A DNA stretch of 16,605 bases, from contig JAICLG010000025.1 in the NCBI GenBank assembly GCA_025927515.1, forward strand, positions 1 through 16,605. The letters are read 5' to 3'. Position numbers and translations under genes: made by a program. Shown piece by piece: positions 1 through 7,804 of the stretch; the stretch's first letter is position 1, and every line of letters starts with the position of its first letter. The notes beneath the pieces are model-generated. The model worked only from the letters and a program-made list of their open reading frames with translations, had not been told where the DNA came from and ran no database searches. The DNA is from Hyphomicrobium sp. (lineage in GTDB: Bacteria; Pseudomonadota; Alphaproteobacteria; Rhizobiales; Hyphomicrobiaceae).

Positions 1-17
1 CCCGGGGCCTTAACAAA

Positions 18-41
18 AGCCGAAATGATGGCTCGGCCATC
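18..41 (-). terminator. possible weak terminator / hairpin after the DsbA-like gene
   Basis: On the minus strand the sequence just past the TGA stop can form GATGGC-CGA-GCCATC (27-41), a perfect 6-bp hairpin. An alternative GCCGA/TCGGC stem is followed by TTTTG. The stem is short and the T-run is interrupted, so this is only a candidate 3' end for the M48-DsbA transcript. Confidence 0.3.
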
Positions 42-43
42 GA

Positions 44-916
44 TCAGCAGGTCGTGCAACCGTCTTTTCGGAACTCGCTGACCAGGGTTTCGAGCTGGTC
101 ATGCAAGTCGTCCGGAGCGCCCGGAATGGATTTGGTTCCGACCAGGAAGTGCGGCGTTCCGTTGATGCCAAGTTTTCTGGCGAGCAGTAAGTCGTCCGTG
201 AGTTCCTTCTTCACGGAGTCGCTTTCCATATCTGCTTTGACCTTATCCATATCGAGCCCGAGCGACTGGGCGACCTTCAGCGCTGAGGCTTTGTCGGCGT
301 GGCCCTTCGATCCAAGCAATGCTTGATGGAATGCCCAATACTTATCCTGACCCTGGCGCTTGACGGCGAGCGCGACGCGGGCTGCTTCTTCCGAGCCCTT
401 CGACAGGATCGGGAGTTCCTTGAATACGAAGCGGATCTTCTTATCCTTCTTGAGCAGCGTCTGGACCTCGGGCAGGCCGCGCTTGCAATAGCCACAGTTG
501 TAATCGAAGAATTCGACGACCGTGATATCGCCGTTGGGATCGCCGGCGACCGAGCTTCCCGGGCTGCGGAAGATCGCTTTGCCATTTTCGGACATGAAGG
601 TCTTGAGTTTGGCCTCCTGGTCCTTCTGAGCCTTTTCATCGAGCGCGTTCTGCACGTCGATCATCACTTCGGGATTCTTGACGAGATAATCCTTGATGAT
701 GTCGCCGAGAGCTTTCTTCTGCTCATCGGTGAATACCGAACCGCCCGCTGTCGGGGCGACCGTCTCGGCGGCGTGGGCCGTACGGCCCACCCAGTCGCCG
801 ATCGATCCTGCGGCAAATGGCAAGAGCAGCGCCAAGGCGCCGCCGAAAACCACAAGCGCCGTCCGCTTTCTGGTGGATGTGTCGCTGGCTGCTTGCCAGA
901 TTCTCTTCAGGGTCAT
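44..916 (-). CDS. exported DsbA-family thiol:disulfide oxidoreductase (Com1/ScsC-like)
   Basis: This 290-residue thioredoxin-fold protein is predicted to act in the periplasm on protein thiols. A basic start (KRIWQAASDTSTRKR) and a hydrophobic stretch at about residues 20-37 give a signal peptide or membrane anchor, with a likely cleavage after AHA (about 49). A helical, charged linker (about 60-110) precedes the thioredoxin domain, as in Com1/BdbD-type DsbA proteins. The active site is C141-G-Y-C144 after VVEFFDYN, and the cis-proline loop is G-T254-P255-H. The protein ends in Cys-Thr-Thr-Cys (C287, C290), an unusual second CxxC at the extreme C terminus. The ATG at 916 is preceded by AGAAGG at 5-nt spacing. 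It lies 31 nt after the M48 peptidase stop, so the two genes are probably one transcript. Whether it oxidises, reduces or isomerises cannot be told from sequence. Confidence 0.9.
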   Translation of the reverse strand: MTLKRIWQAASDTSTRKRTALVVFGGALALLLPFAAGSIGDWVGRTAHAAETVAPTAGGSVFTDEQKKALGDIIKDYLVKNPEVMIDVQNALDEKAQKDQEAKLKTFMSENGKAIFRSPGSSVAGDPNGDITVVEFFDYNCGYCKRGLPEVQTLLKKDKKIRFVFKELPILSKGSEEAARVALAVKRQGQDKYWAFHQALLGSKGHADKASALKVAQSLGLDMDKVKADMESDSVKKELTDDLLLARKLGINGTPHFLVGTKSIPGAPDDLHDQLETLVSEFRKDGCTTC

Positions 917-947
917 TGATACCTTCTCACTTATTGCGACTGGCCGC

Positions 948-2354
948 TCATGTTTGCGGTTTGTAATTGATGATGTCGTCGTTTTTCAGCCATTCCGGTG
1001 AACCCGCCCGTAACCGGGCGTGGGCACGTTTCGCGAAGATTTGGGCTTGTTTCACATTACCTTCGTAGAAATAGGCCTGTGCTGTCATTGCATCGGCCTG
1101 GGGACCTTTTCCCTGTTTGTAATACGCGTTTGCAAGTAGGCGATAGGCCTTGCCGTTCTCGTCGACGATGAGCGACTTGCGAAGCAGGTCGATGGATTCC
1201 TTGAGATCATCCTTATCCCCGCTGCCCTGCAGTGCGCTCGCCAACTCGACCTCTATCAATGGGCTCGCCGGGGCCAGTTTCAAGGCCTGACGCAAATCCG
1301 GAACCGCCTGTTTCAATTTTCCGGAACGCATCATCAGGTCCGATTCCAGCTCGTAGAAATACGGATAGTCGGGATTTTCCCGGATCATTCCTTCGATCTG
1401 CTGTATGGCGCTCTTGAGCGCTCCCGGGCCGCCTTTGAAGTAGGTCGCGATTGCGCGTGCGTAGCGCGCGGGCAGGGATTTGTCGCTGGCGGGATAGCGG
1501 TTGAAGACGGTATCGGGAGCTTCGAGATAGCCCGACAGCTTGGCGCGCATGAGATCATGACGTAACTGAAGTGACGGCGGGTCCTTGCGATTGACATAGG
1601 GGCTTGCGGCGACGAGCGCGCTCAGGCGTGCCAAGCGTTCGACGGAAAGCGGATGCGACCGAACGAACGGGTCCTGCATGTCTGCCGAAAGATATTCCTG
1701 CTGTTTGAAGCGCTCGAACGTATCGAGCATTCCGCGTCCGGATTGCTTCGTGGCGGTGAGATACTTGAGACCGGCTTGATCGGCGGCCGATTCCTGCGAC
1801 CGGCGCTCCGCAAGCAGTCCTTTCATGACGATATTGGTGCCGCCCTGCATGAGAGCCTGGCCGCCTTGTGCCGTCTCGCGTCCGTTGGTGCCGCCAGAGA
1901 GGCCGCCAGCGACCATCGCCCCGAGACCAAGGACCTGAGCCAGCAGAACGCGGGTCTGGTCCTTGGCAATGCGCGATCGCAGGGCCGCCATATGGCCGCC
2001 AGCGATGTGTCCGCTTTCGTGTGCGATGACGCCAATGACTTCGTTCGGCGTCTTCGCCTGCATCAACGTACCGGTGTGGACGAAGACGTTGGCTCCATCG
2101 AGAACAAAGGCGTTGAAGGAATCATTATTGACAATGCGAACCGTGACGCGTCCGCCGCCGAAACCCGCCGCGTTGAAAATCGGGCGGGCGTAGTCCTGCA
2201 GCAGCGCCTCGATCTCGGCATCGCGAATAATCGGCAGGCCTTGCGCGTGCACATTGGCGGGGATCGAAGCCATGCTGGCTGCGAGCGTGCAAAATCCGAC
2301 GAGCGCGCGGCGCAGTGATGTGACCGTTGAAACGGCTTTGCTCGTACCAGGCAT
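948..2354 (-). CDS. exported M48-family metallopeptidase with TPR repeats (BepA/YfgC-like)
   Basis: This 468-residue protein is predicted to be a periplasmic zinc protease/chaperone for outer-membrane protein quality control. The N terminus carries a signal peptide (RR at 15-16, hydrophobic 17-30, likely cleavage after VHA at about 37). The catalytic HExxH motif is H112-E-S-G-H116, and the third zinc ligand sits in E188-S-A-A-D192. A glycine-rich segment (about 141-175) lies between them and resembles the mobile region over the active site in BepA. A conserved SHPLSxER segment follows (about 233-241), containing the His that is regulatory in E. coli BepA. Residues from about 290 onward form TPR-like helical repeats (for example LRQALKLAPASPLIEVELASAL as 22 residues in two helices). 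The length fits BepA (about 487 residues). The ATG at 2354 has GAGG 8 nt upstream. The gene leads the unit with the DsbA-like gene. Confidence 0.9.
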   Translation of the reverse strand: MPGTSKAVSTVTSLRRALVGFCTLAASMASIPANVHAQGLPIIRDAEIEALLQDYARPIFNAAGFGGGRVTVRIVNNDSFNAFVLDGANVFVHTGTLMQAKTPNEVIGVIAHESGHIAGGHMAALRSRIAKDQTRVLLAQVLGLGAMVAGGLSGGTNGRETAQGGQALMQGGTNIVMKGLLAERRSQESAADQAGLKYLTATKQSGRGMLDTFERFKQQEYLSADMQDPFVRSHPLSVERLARLSALVAASPYVNRKDPPSLQLRHDLMRAKLSGYLEAPDTVFNRYPASDKSLPARYARAIATYFKGGPGALKSAIQQIEGMIRENPDYPYFYELESDLMMRSGKLKQAVPDLRQALKLAPASPLIEVELASALQGSGDKDDLKESIDLLRKSLIVDENGKAYRLLANAYYKQGKGPQADAMTAQAYFYEGNVKQAQIFAKRAHARLRAGSPEWLKNDDIINYKPQT

Positions 2355-2402
2355 TAAGCGTGCCTCAATCTCGATGCGTGCCTCGAGACACCATGCGCAC
2401 TA

Positions 2403-2431
2403 GGAATATGTGGCGAACCCGGCTGGGTCAA
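2403..2431 (-). promoter_or_regulatory. candidate sigma-70 type promoter of the M48-dsbA unit
   Basis: On the minus strand, TTGACC (2431-2426), a 17-nt spacer and TATTCC (2408-2403) lie about 50 nt upstream of the M48 start codon. The -35 box is good and the -10 box is poor (3/6). The same -10 hexamer follows a perfect -35 box in front of the tautomerase gene at 12181-12208. Confidence 0.35.
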
Positions 2432-2529
2432 ACGCGGGCCAAGCGTTGGCTTTGTTCAACAGTCATCATAATGGGGCGTCAGCATGGCGGATATATTCCG
2501 CGATGCCGCCAGAGGCATGAATGCACATG

Positions 2530-2561
2530 AAAAAAGCCGAAGCTTTCGAGGCTCCGGCTTT
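2530..2561 (-). terminator. rho-independent terminator of rne
   Basis: On the minus strand, AAGCCGGAGC, a 7-nt loop CTCGAAA and GCTTCGGCTT form a 10-bp stem with one G-U pair, followed by six T. It begins 23 nt after the rne stop codon. The run of A at 2530-2535 forms the T tract only on the minus strand, so it is directed at rne transcripts. Confidence 0.85.
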
Positions 2562-2583
2562 CTTCAAAAATAGCCTACGACGA

Positions 2584-5500
2584 TTATTCGCCGCCGAATT
2601 TTCTCTGCCACCAGCCCTTGCGCTGGGGCGCGGGCGCGGGCGATTCCGTTTCGGCCCTCTGATCTCCCGGACCGACCACGACGACGCGTTCGATGCGGGG
2701 CTCGCTGGAGCCCACTTCGTGGCGGCGGCGAACCGGAGCAGGAGGCGGAACGTTCACCTCCACTTCCATCTCCACTTTAGCCTCCACAATTTCCACGACG
2801 GGCTCTGCTTCGGATGAGCCATTGGGTGCGGCCCCGGTGTCGTCGCCGTTGGCCGCTGCCGGTACATCCCAGACACGACGACGCGGCTTGCGAGCCGTTG
2901 CCGGTGGCGTCGCATCGTCGATGACGCTCTCCTGGTCATCAGCGGCGACCTGATCGGCCTCAGAGTGTCCGGCCTCACCAGCCATCTCAGGCTCTTTCTC
3001 CGGCTCATCGTCATCGAATTCCTGTTGGCTGGAGTCGGACGATGCGGCATCGGACGTCTCAGCCGACACGCCTTGATCGGACTCGCGTCCACGCTCGCGG
3101 CCCCGACGGCCACCCCGGCGTCCGCGTCGACGCCGCTTGTTCGGCTTATCCTCGGCTCCGTTGCTTGCGGCGTGATCGCTATCGCCAATCGTGGGCTGTT
3201 CCCCGAACCCGGCAATAGCGTGATCGGCCTCATCAGCGTCGTTCGAACCTTCCTCGGACTCGGCATTCGCCTCATCGTCGTTCGACTCGGAGGCGTACCG
3301 TTCGCGATCCTCATCACGGTCGCGACCGCCTCGGCCCCGGCGCCTGCGCCGGCGTCCACCGCGGCGTGCTCCGCCTTCATCGCCGTCACCGCGCGCGCCA
3401 TTGCGTTCGCGCGGGGTGGATTCTTCATTGTCGAGAACTTCGGCGGCTGTTTCGCCCTCGGACGTGGCGAAGCCGGTTGCTTCATTATCTCCGTCGAAGC
3501 CCCAGTCCATGTTCACGGCGGCGCGCTCAGTGCGACGCAGGGGAGCGGCGGACGCCGCGCCGCGTTCGACGGTGAAGTTGGCGCCCTGCATGCGATCGCT
3601 GCCGAGTATGGTGATGGAATAGCCATGCCGGGCTTCCATGTCGGCCACGTAAGGACGCTTGCTGTTGAGGATGTAAAGCGCAACTGGTGGCGTGGTCGTC
3701 GCGATCAGCGGACAGTTGGCACCGGCCGTGATGACGTCTTCAATGCCGCGCAATACCGCGAGCGCGATGCTTTCGGTCGAGCGGATGATGCCGGTGCCCT
3801 GGCAATGCTGGCATTGCGACGTCGAGCCCTCGAGCACGCCGGTTCTGAGGCGCTGGCGTGACATCTCCATCAGGCCGAAGTGCGAGATACGGCCAAGCTG
3901 AATGCGCGCCCTGTCGAATCTCAATGCATCCTTCAGGCGGCGCTCGACCGAGCGGTTGTTGCGCTTCTCCTCCATGTCGATGAAGTCGATGACGATGAGG
4001 CCTGCGAGGTCACGCAGCTTCAGCTGGCGGGCGATTTCGTCGGCCGCCTCCAGATTGGTCGCCAACGCTGTTTCTTCGATCGAGAATTCGCGCGTCGATT
4101 TTCCCGAGTTGACGTCGATCGCGACGAGCGCTTCGGTCTGATTGATGACGATGTAGCCGCCCGATCTCAGCGTGACCTGGGGCTGGAACATCGCGTTGAG
4201 CTGACGCTCGATGCCATAGCGCGTGAAGAGCGGCGTCGGCTCTCTGTAGGCCACGACGTTCCTGGCGTGGCTTGGCATCAGCATCTTCATAAAGTCGGCG
4301 GCTTCCTGATGGCCCGCCTCACCCGCGACGACGACTTCTTCGACGTCCTTGTTATAGAGATCGCGGATCGACCGTTTGATCAGGTCGCCTTCTTCGTAGA
4401 CGAGGCTCGGCGCCGTGGATTGCAGGGTCAGTTCCCGCACGCTTTCCCACAGCCGCAACAGATATTCGAAATCGCGCTTGATCTCCTGCTTCGTCCGCGC
4501 GGCTCCGGCCGTGCGAATGATCAGCCCCATGCCCTCCGGAACTTCCAGCTCCTGGGCAATCGCCTTGAGACGGCGACGATCCTGCGGATTGGTAATTTTG
4601 CGCGAAATGCCACCGCCGCGCGCCGTGTTCGGCATAAGGACGGTGTAGCGGCCCGCCAGAGAAAGATAGGTGGTGAGCGCCGCACCCTTATTGCCGCGCT
4701 CCTCTTTCACAACCTGGACGAGGATGATCTGCCGCCGCTTGATGACTTCCTGAATCTTGTAGCTGCGCGGCCGGCGGCGCTGGCGCGGGCGAGGCCCTTC
4801 TCTGAACTCGCGGCCGGCTCCTTCTTCGTGGTCGTGATCGTGGTTGTCGCCGTCGTGAGCGTGGTCGTCGTTGAAAGCGGCCGGCGCGTCATGTTCGGCG
4901 TCGCCCTGTTCGACTTCGTCGGGCCGTTCCTCGCTGGCGCAAGCTTCCGTATCGAGGTGTTCATCCGGATGCTGCTCATCGGATGAGACGCCGGTTTCGG
5001 CAGCATCGGTTTCATCCGACGATTCTTCGGCGGCAGGAGACGGGTCTTCGGAATTATCCTCGGCGACGGGTTCCGACAGGACGTCGGCGCTGGACCGGCG
5101 AACTGCAGATGTCGCGACCGTTGACGGGGCGTCGCTTTCTTCGCCGCCACCGATTTCTTCGATGTGCTCGTCTTCTTCGACATCGACGATGTGCGATGTC
5201 TCGATCAATTCATCGTTCGGCGCCAGGTCGCCGAAGTCATCCCCGGACGAATCGGGACTTGTGTCGTCCGGCCCTCGGCCACGCTGCGATCCGCGCCGGG
5301 CCAAAGCCTCGGCGCGACGGTCTGCTGCGGCTTCGAGTTCGGCTTCTGCCGCGGCTTCCTCGTCGAGGAGGGCCTGCCTGTCGGCAACGGGTATCTGATA
5401 GTAATCCGGGTGGATTTCGTTGAAAGCGAGGAAGCCGTGCCGATTGCCGCCGTAATCTACGAACGCGGCCTGCAGAGACGGCTCAACGCGCGTGACCTTG

Positions 5501-5637
5501 GCGAGATAGATGTTGCCCCGCAAGAGCTTGCGGGCAGCGCTTTCGAAATCGAACTCCTCTACCCGACCGTTCCTTTGGACCACGACCCGAGTTTCCTCGG
5601 GATGCGTGGCATCGATAAGCATCTTTGTATTTGACAT
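2584..5637 (-). CDS. rne: ribonuclease E
   Basis: This 1017-residue endoribonuclease is expected to be the core of the RNA degradosome, cutting mRNA, rRNA precursors and sRNA targets. The N terminus (MSNTKMLIDATHPEETRV) is the usual alphaproteobacterial one. The S1 domain (about 35-80 and 290-345) is split by an insertion of about 205 acidic residues (about 84-288) that includes a His-rich patch (H259, H261, H266, H268, H270). The RNase H/5'-sensor part follows. The DNase-I-like catalytic centre has D508 in AIDVNSGKS and D551 in LIVIDFIDM, matching E. coli D303 and D346. The Zn-link is C609-Q-H-C612. The C-terminal half (from about 700) is disordered, with Arg-rich blocks (RRRRRRGRGG; RRRRGRRGGRRGRERGRE), acidic stretches, and a final KGWWQRKFGGE motif. 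The ATG at 5637 has AGGGA about 9 nt upstream. The frame is open a further 107 codons upstream, but that part looks non-coding. Confidence 0.95.
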   Translation of the reverse strand: MSNTKMLIDATHPEETRVVVQRNGRVEEFDFESAARKLLRGNIYLAKVTRVEPSLQAAFVDYGGNRHGFLAFNEIHPDYYQIPVADRQALLDEEAAAEAELEAAADRRAEALARRGSQRGRGPDDTSPDSSGDDFGDLAPNDELIETSHIVDVEEDEHIEEIGGGEESDAPSTVATSAVRRSSADVLSEPVAEDNSEDPSPAAEESSDETDAAETGVSSDEQHPDEHLDTEACASEERPDEVEQGDAEHDAPAAFNDDHAHDGDNHDHDHEEGAGREFREGPRPRQRRRPRSYKIQEVIKRRQIILVQVVKEERGNKGAALTTYLSLAGRYTVLMPNTARGGGISRKITNPQDRRRLKAIAQELEVPEGMGLIIRTAGAARTKQEIKRDFEYLLRLWESVRELTLQSTAPSLVYEEGDLIKRSIRDLYNKDVEEVVVAGEAGHQEAADFMKMLMPSHARNVVAYREPTPLFTRYGIERQLNAMFQPQVTLRSGGYIVINQTEALVAIDVNSGKSTREFSIEETALATNLEAADEIARQLKLRDLAGLIVIDFIDMEEKRNNRSVERRLKDALRFDRARIQLGRISHFGLMEMSRQRLRTGVLEGSTSQCQHCQGTGIIRSTESIALAVLRGIEDVITAGANCPLIATTTPPVALYILNSKRPYVADMEARHGYSITILGSDRMQGANFTVERGAASAAPLRRTERAAVNMDWGFDGDNEATGFATSEGETAAEVLDNEESTPRERNGARGDGDEGGARRGGRRRRRRGRGGRDRDEDRERYASESNDDEANAESEEGSNDADEADHAIAGFGEQPTIGDSDHAASNGAEDKPNKRRRRGRRGGRRGRERGRESDQGVSAETSDAASSDSSQQEFDDDEPEKEPEMAGEAGHSEADQVAADDQESVIDDATPPATARKPRRRVWDVPAAANGDDTGAAPNGSSEAEPVVEIVEAKVEMEVEVNVPPPAPVRRRHEVGSSEPRIERVVVVGPGDQRAETESPAPAPQRKGWWQRKFGGE

Positions 5638-6400
5638 TGATTGAATTCCCTGGCGCGCCGAGGCGGCTCGCATCCTAGACCGCGAAAAGCGGCGGCAATT
5701 GCGAGGTCCACGTGGCGGCGCATTGTGTTGGCGGAATGTGCAAACGTGAAAATCGGCCGGGGCGTCCTTCGCAGCATTCCCGTTCCGGCGGCGCGCGTGC
5801 GGCCGACCGTAACGGATGCGTGTGCCGTTCGGACTTTGGTCCGTCGAGCTCCGCTGATGGTGCGAGTTGTCGTCATGGCCTATCGTGTAGTGCCCGGTTT
5901 TGCGTCCACGGGAGGGGCGCTGGCCGGGAAAAAAGGTTTTGCGACGCAGACGCGTCACGTCGATCTATTGTCCGCCTGTGACCGGTTCTGTCCCAAAGAA
6001 TGGACCGGAGCGGCCGGCACAAAGTCACTGTCCCTGGCGTGGCCGCCGGAGGCCGGGTGCCAAAGCGCATTTTCCCGAGCGAACCGATCCTCTTGTAGGC
6101 TCGCTCCAAGCCGATGCTATCCGTGCGCGTCTGGTTACCTGTGAACGCAGAACTTTTTCGATCTGCAGCAGGCCGAACCAAGGTGCGCAGGCGCTAGCCG
6201 AGTATCCCGAAACGGGTGTGTCTTCAGCGCCACCGAATATAGTGAAAGTCTACGAGGTCGCTCCCAGCCTGGCAAGTGTAATAAAAGGAGTGCTGGGAAA
6301 AGCCCTCGAATAGGTGCTATGACTTATATCGTCTCTGAAAACAAAGCCTTAATGCCTCTTTTCATAGTTTGGCGGCGGGGAAAGCGGGGTGCCGGGGGGC
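5638..6400. promoter_or_regulatory. divergent intergenic region rne / amidase; probable long rne leader
   Basis: About 760 nt separate the divergent starts of rne and the amidase. Open frames are present on both strands, but their products are Arg/Pro/Ser-rich without family features, and no ribosome site supports them. On the minus strand, TTGCCA (6275-6270), a 17-nt spacer and TAGACT (6252-6247) form a fair promoter that would give rne a leader of about 600 nt. A weaker pair, TGGGAC (5995-5990), 17 nt, GACAAT (5972-5967), would give about 325 nt. A CCCAGC/GCTGGG inverted repeat with a 23-nt loop lies at 6263-6297, overlapping the stronger promoter. RNase E of E. coli is autoregulated through a 361-nt 5' leader. 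A comparable role here is inferred only from the length. No clear promoter for the amidase was found. Confidence 0.45.
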
Positions 6401-7657
6401 ATGGCGAGGCTCGCAGAACGTTTCCGGAACTTATGGCATCTGCCCGCGGTGGTTCTGGGACTGATACTCCTGCCGGGTACGGTCGCCGCCTTTCCTGCCC
6501 AGGGCGTGGAGGCCACGGCGGTACGGCTCCTCGATAACGGCAAGACGACCACGTTCGAGCTGACAATCAGCAAGGGCCTGACCGCACAGGTTTATACGCT
6601 CGCAAATCCCTACCGGGTGATCCTGGATCTGCCGAATCTGGCCTTTCATCTCGATCCGGCGGCGGGTCAGAAGGGTCGAGGCGTCGTCTCGGCTTTTCGG
6701 TATGGGCTTTTCGCGGCGCATAAGGCCCGGGTTGTGATCGACACCACCGGACCTGTCCGAATTGCCTCGGCTGGCATGACGCGGATACCGGGAAGCCGGG
6801 CGCTCAAACTCGCCATCGTTCTCGCGCCCATGGACGTCGCGGCTTTCGGAGCCGGTACCGGAGCGGCGCTCGCGGCGGCGTCGCCAGCGGACATTCCCAG
6901 AAATTCGGCTCCTCCAGAAAAAGCCGACCGGAAACACAAGGGGCACGCCAAACCTGTCATCGTCATCGATCCGGGTCATGGCGGCATCGACCCCGGTGCA
7001 ATCGGCGCCAATAACGTGCCGGAGAAATCGATCGTGCTCGCGGTCGCTCTGCAACTCAGAGAGGCGCTGCAGAATACACATCGTTACGAGGTCAAAATGA
7101 CCCGCAAGGACGACGTTTTCGTCTCCCTCGACGACAGACTCAAGTATTCGGCCGACAACGATGCGGATCTGTTCATTTCGCTGCACGCGGATTCGATCGA
7201 GCAAAAAAAGCTGAGCGATTCGGTTCGCGGAGCGACGATCTACACCCTTTCGAGCAGAGCTTCCGACGAGCAGGCGCGGGTCATGGCTGAAAAGGAAAAC
7301 GCTTCCGATCTTATCGCAGGCGTTAATTCTGTCGACGAGGGAAGCGGCGAGGAGGTGAAGAACATCCTCATCGATCTTTTGAAGCGTGAAACATCGAATT
7401 TCTCGGCCGATTTTTCACATGTGCTGACGAAAAAGCTCGGTCAGTCGATCACGCTGGCGCGAATCCCCCAGAAATCCGCGGCTTTCAAGGTGTTGAAGCA
7501 AACGCATGCACCTTCCGTTCTTATCGAGCTTGGTTACATGAGCAATGCATCGGAAGAGCACGAGATGATGACCGTTGCCTGGCAGTCGAAGGTGGCTCAG
7601 GCGATCGCATCGGCGGTTAATGTCTACTTCAAGAAGCGGACTGTCGCGAACCCTTGA
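6401..7657 (+). CDS. amiC: N-acetylmuramoyl-L-alanine amidase with AMIN domain (AmiC-like)
   Basis: This zinc amidase is predicted to be exported and to cleave the bond between N-acetylmuramic acid and L-alanine of the stem peptide, for septal splitting and wall remodelling. From the ATG at 6401 it has 418 residues. There is a signal peptide (hydrophobic 12-28, cleavage near VAA-FPA at about 30) and an AMIN domain for septal targeting (about 35-145, including YRVILDLPNL). A low-complexity Ala/Pro/Lys linker (about 150-174) leads to the Amidase_3 domain from about 185. Zinc and catalytic residues are visible: H193 (VIDPGHGGIDPG), E208 (PEKS), H262 (FISLHADS) and E376 (VLIELGYMSN). A GTG at 6389 with GGGGA 7 nt upstream would add MPGG and is an equally possible start. 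The gene sits 147 nt before mrcA, an association often seen in alphaproteobacteria. The symbol is by family resemblance. Confidence 0.92.
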   Translation: MARLAERFRNLWHLPAVVLGLILLPGTVAAFPAQGVEATAVRLLDNGKTTTFELTISKGLTAQVYTLANPYRVILDLPNLAFHLDPAAGQKGRGVVSAFRYGLFAAHKARVVIDTTGPVRIASAGMTRIPGSRALKLAIVLAPMDVAAFGAGTGAALAAASPADIPRNSAPPEKADRKHKGHAKPVIVIDPGHGGIDPGAIGANNVPEKSIVLAVALQLREALQNTHRYEVKMTRKDDVFVSLDDRLKYSADNDADLFISLHADSIEQKKLSDSVRGATIYTLSSRASDEQARVMAEKENASDLIAGVNSVDEGSGEEVKNILIDLLKRETSNFSADFSHVLTKKLGQSITLARIPQKSAAFKVLKQTHAPSVLIELGYMSNASEEHEMMTVAWQSKVAQAIASAVNVYFKKRTVANP

Positions 7658-7672
7658 GGGATATCGGCGCTC

Positions 7673-7703
7673 TTGACGACGTACTGCCACATTCCCTGCT
7701 AAT
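7673..7703 (+). promoter_or_regulatory. candidate mrcA promoter
   Basis: TTGACG (7673-7678), a 19-nt spacer and GCTAAT (7698-7703) lie in the 147-nt gap between the amidase stop and the mrcA start. The -35 box matches 5/6 and the -10 box 4/6, but the spacer is long. It suggests mrcA can be transcribed separately from the amidase. Confidence 0.3.
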
Positions 7704-7804
7704 GTTCGGGCGTCCGGGTTGTTTTTGCTGCGCCGCGGAAATAAACAGGCCTGTCTCACACCCGAAGCGTAAGCCAGCGATAGACTAACGGAAATTACCA
7801 TCTG

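Noticed and set aside
2965..3861. 298-codon open frame on the plus strand within rne
   Set aside because: It lies wholly antisense to the well-supported rne gene. Its hydrophobic composition is what the complement of Asp/Glu/Arg-rich codons gives, and no family feature is visible.
3880..4986. 368-codon open frame on the plus strand within rne
   Set aside because: Antisense to the catalytic domain and the acidic insert of RNase E; the codon pattern is a mirror of the real gene.
5638..5958. Upstream extension of the rne reading frame by 107 codons
   Set aside because: The Arg/Pro-rich translation has no match to RNase E N termini, while the ATG at 5637 gives the conserved start with a ribosome site.
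5641..6313. Plus-strand open frames (137 and 167 codons) in the divergent region
   Set aside because: No ribosome site, no domain, and composition rich in Arg, Pro and Ser as expected from chance in GC-rich DNA.
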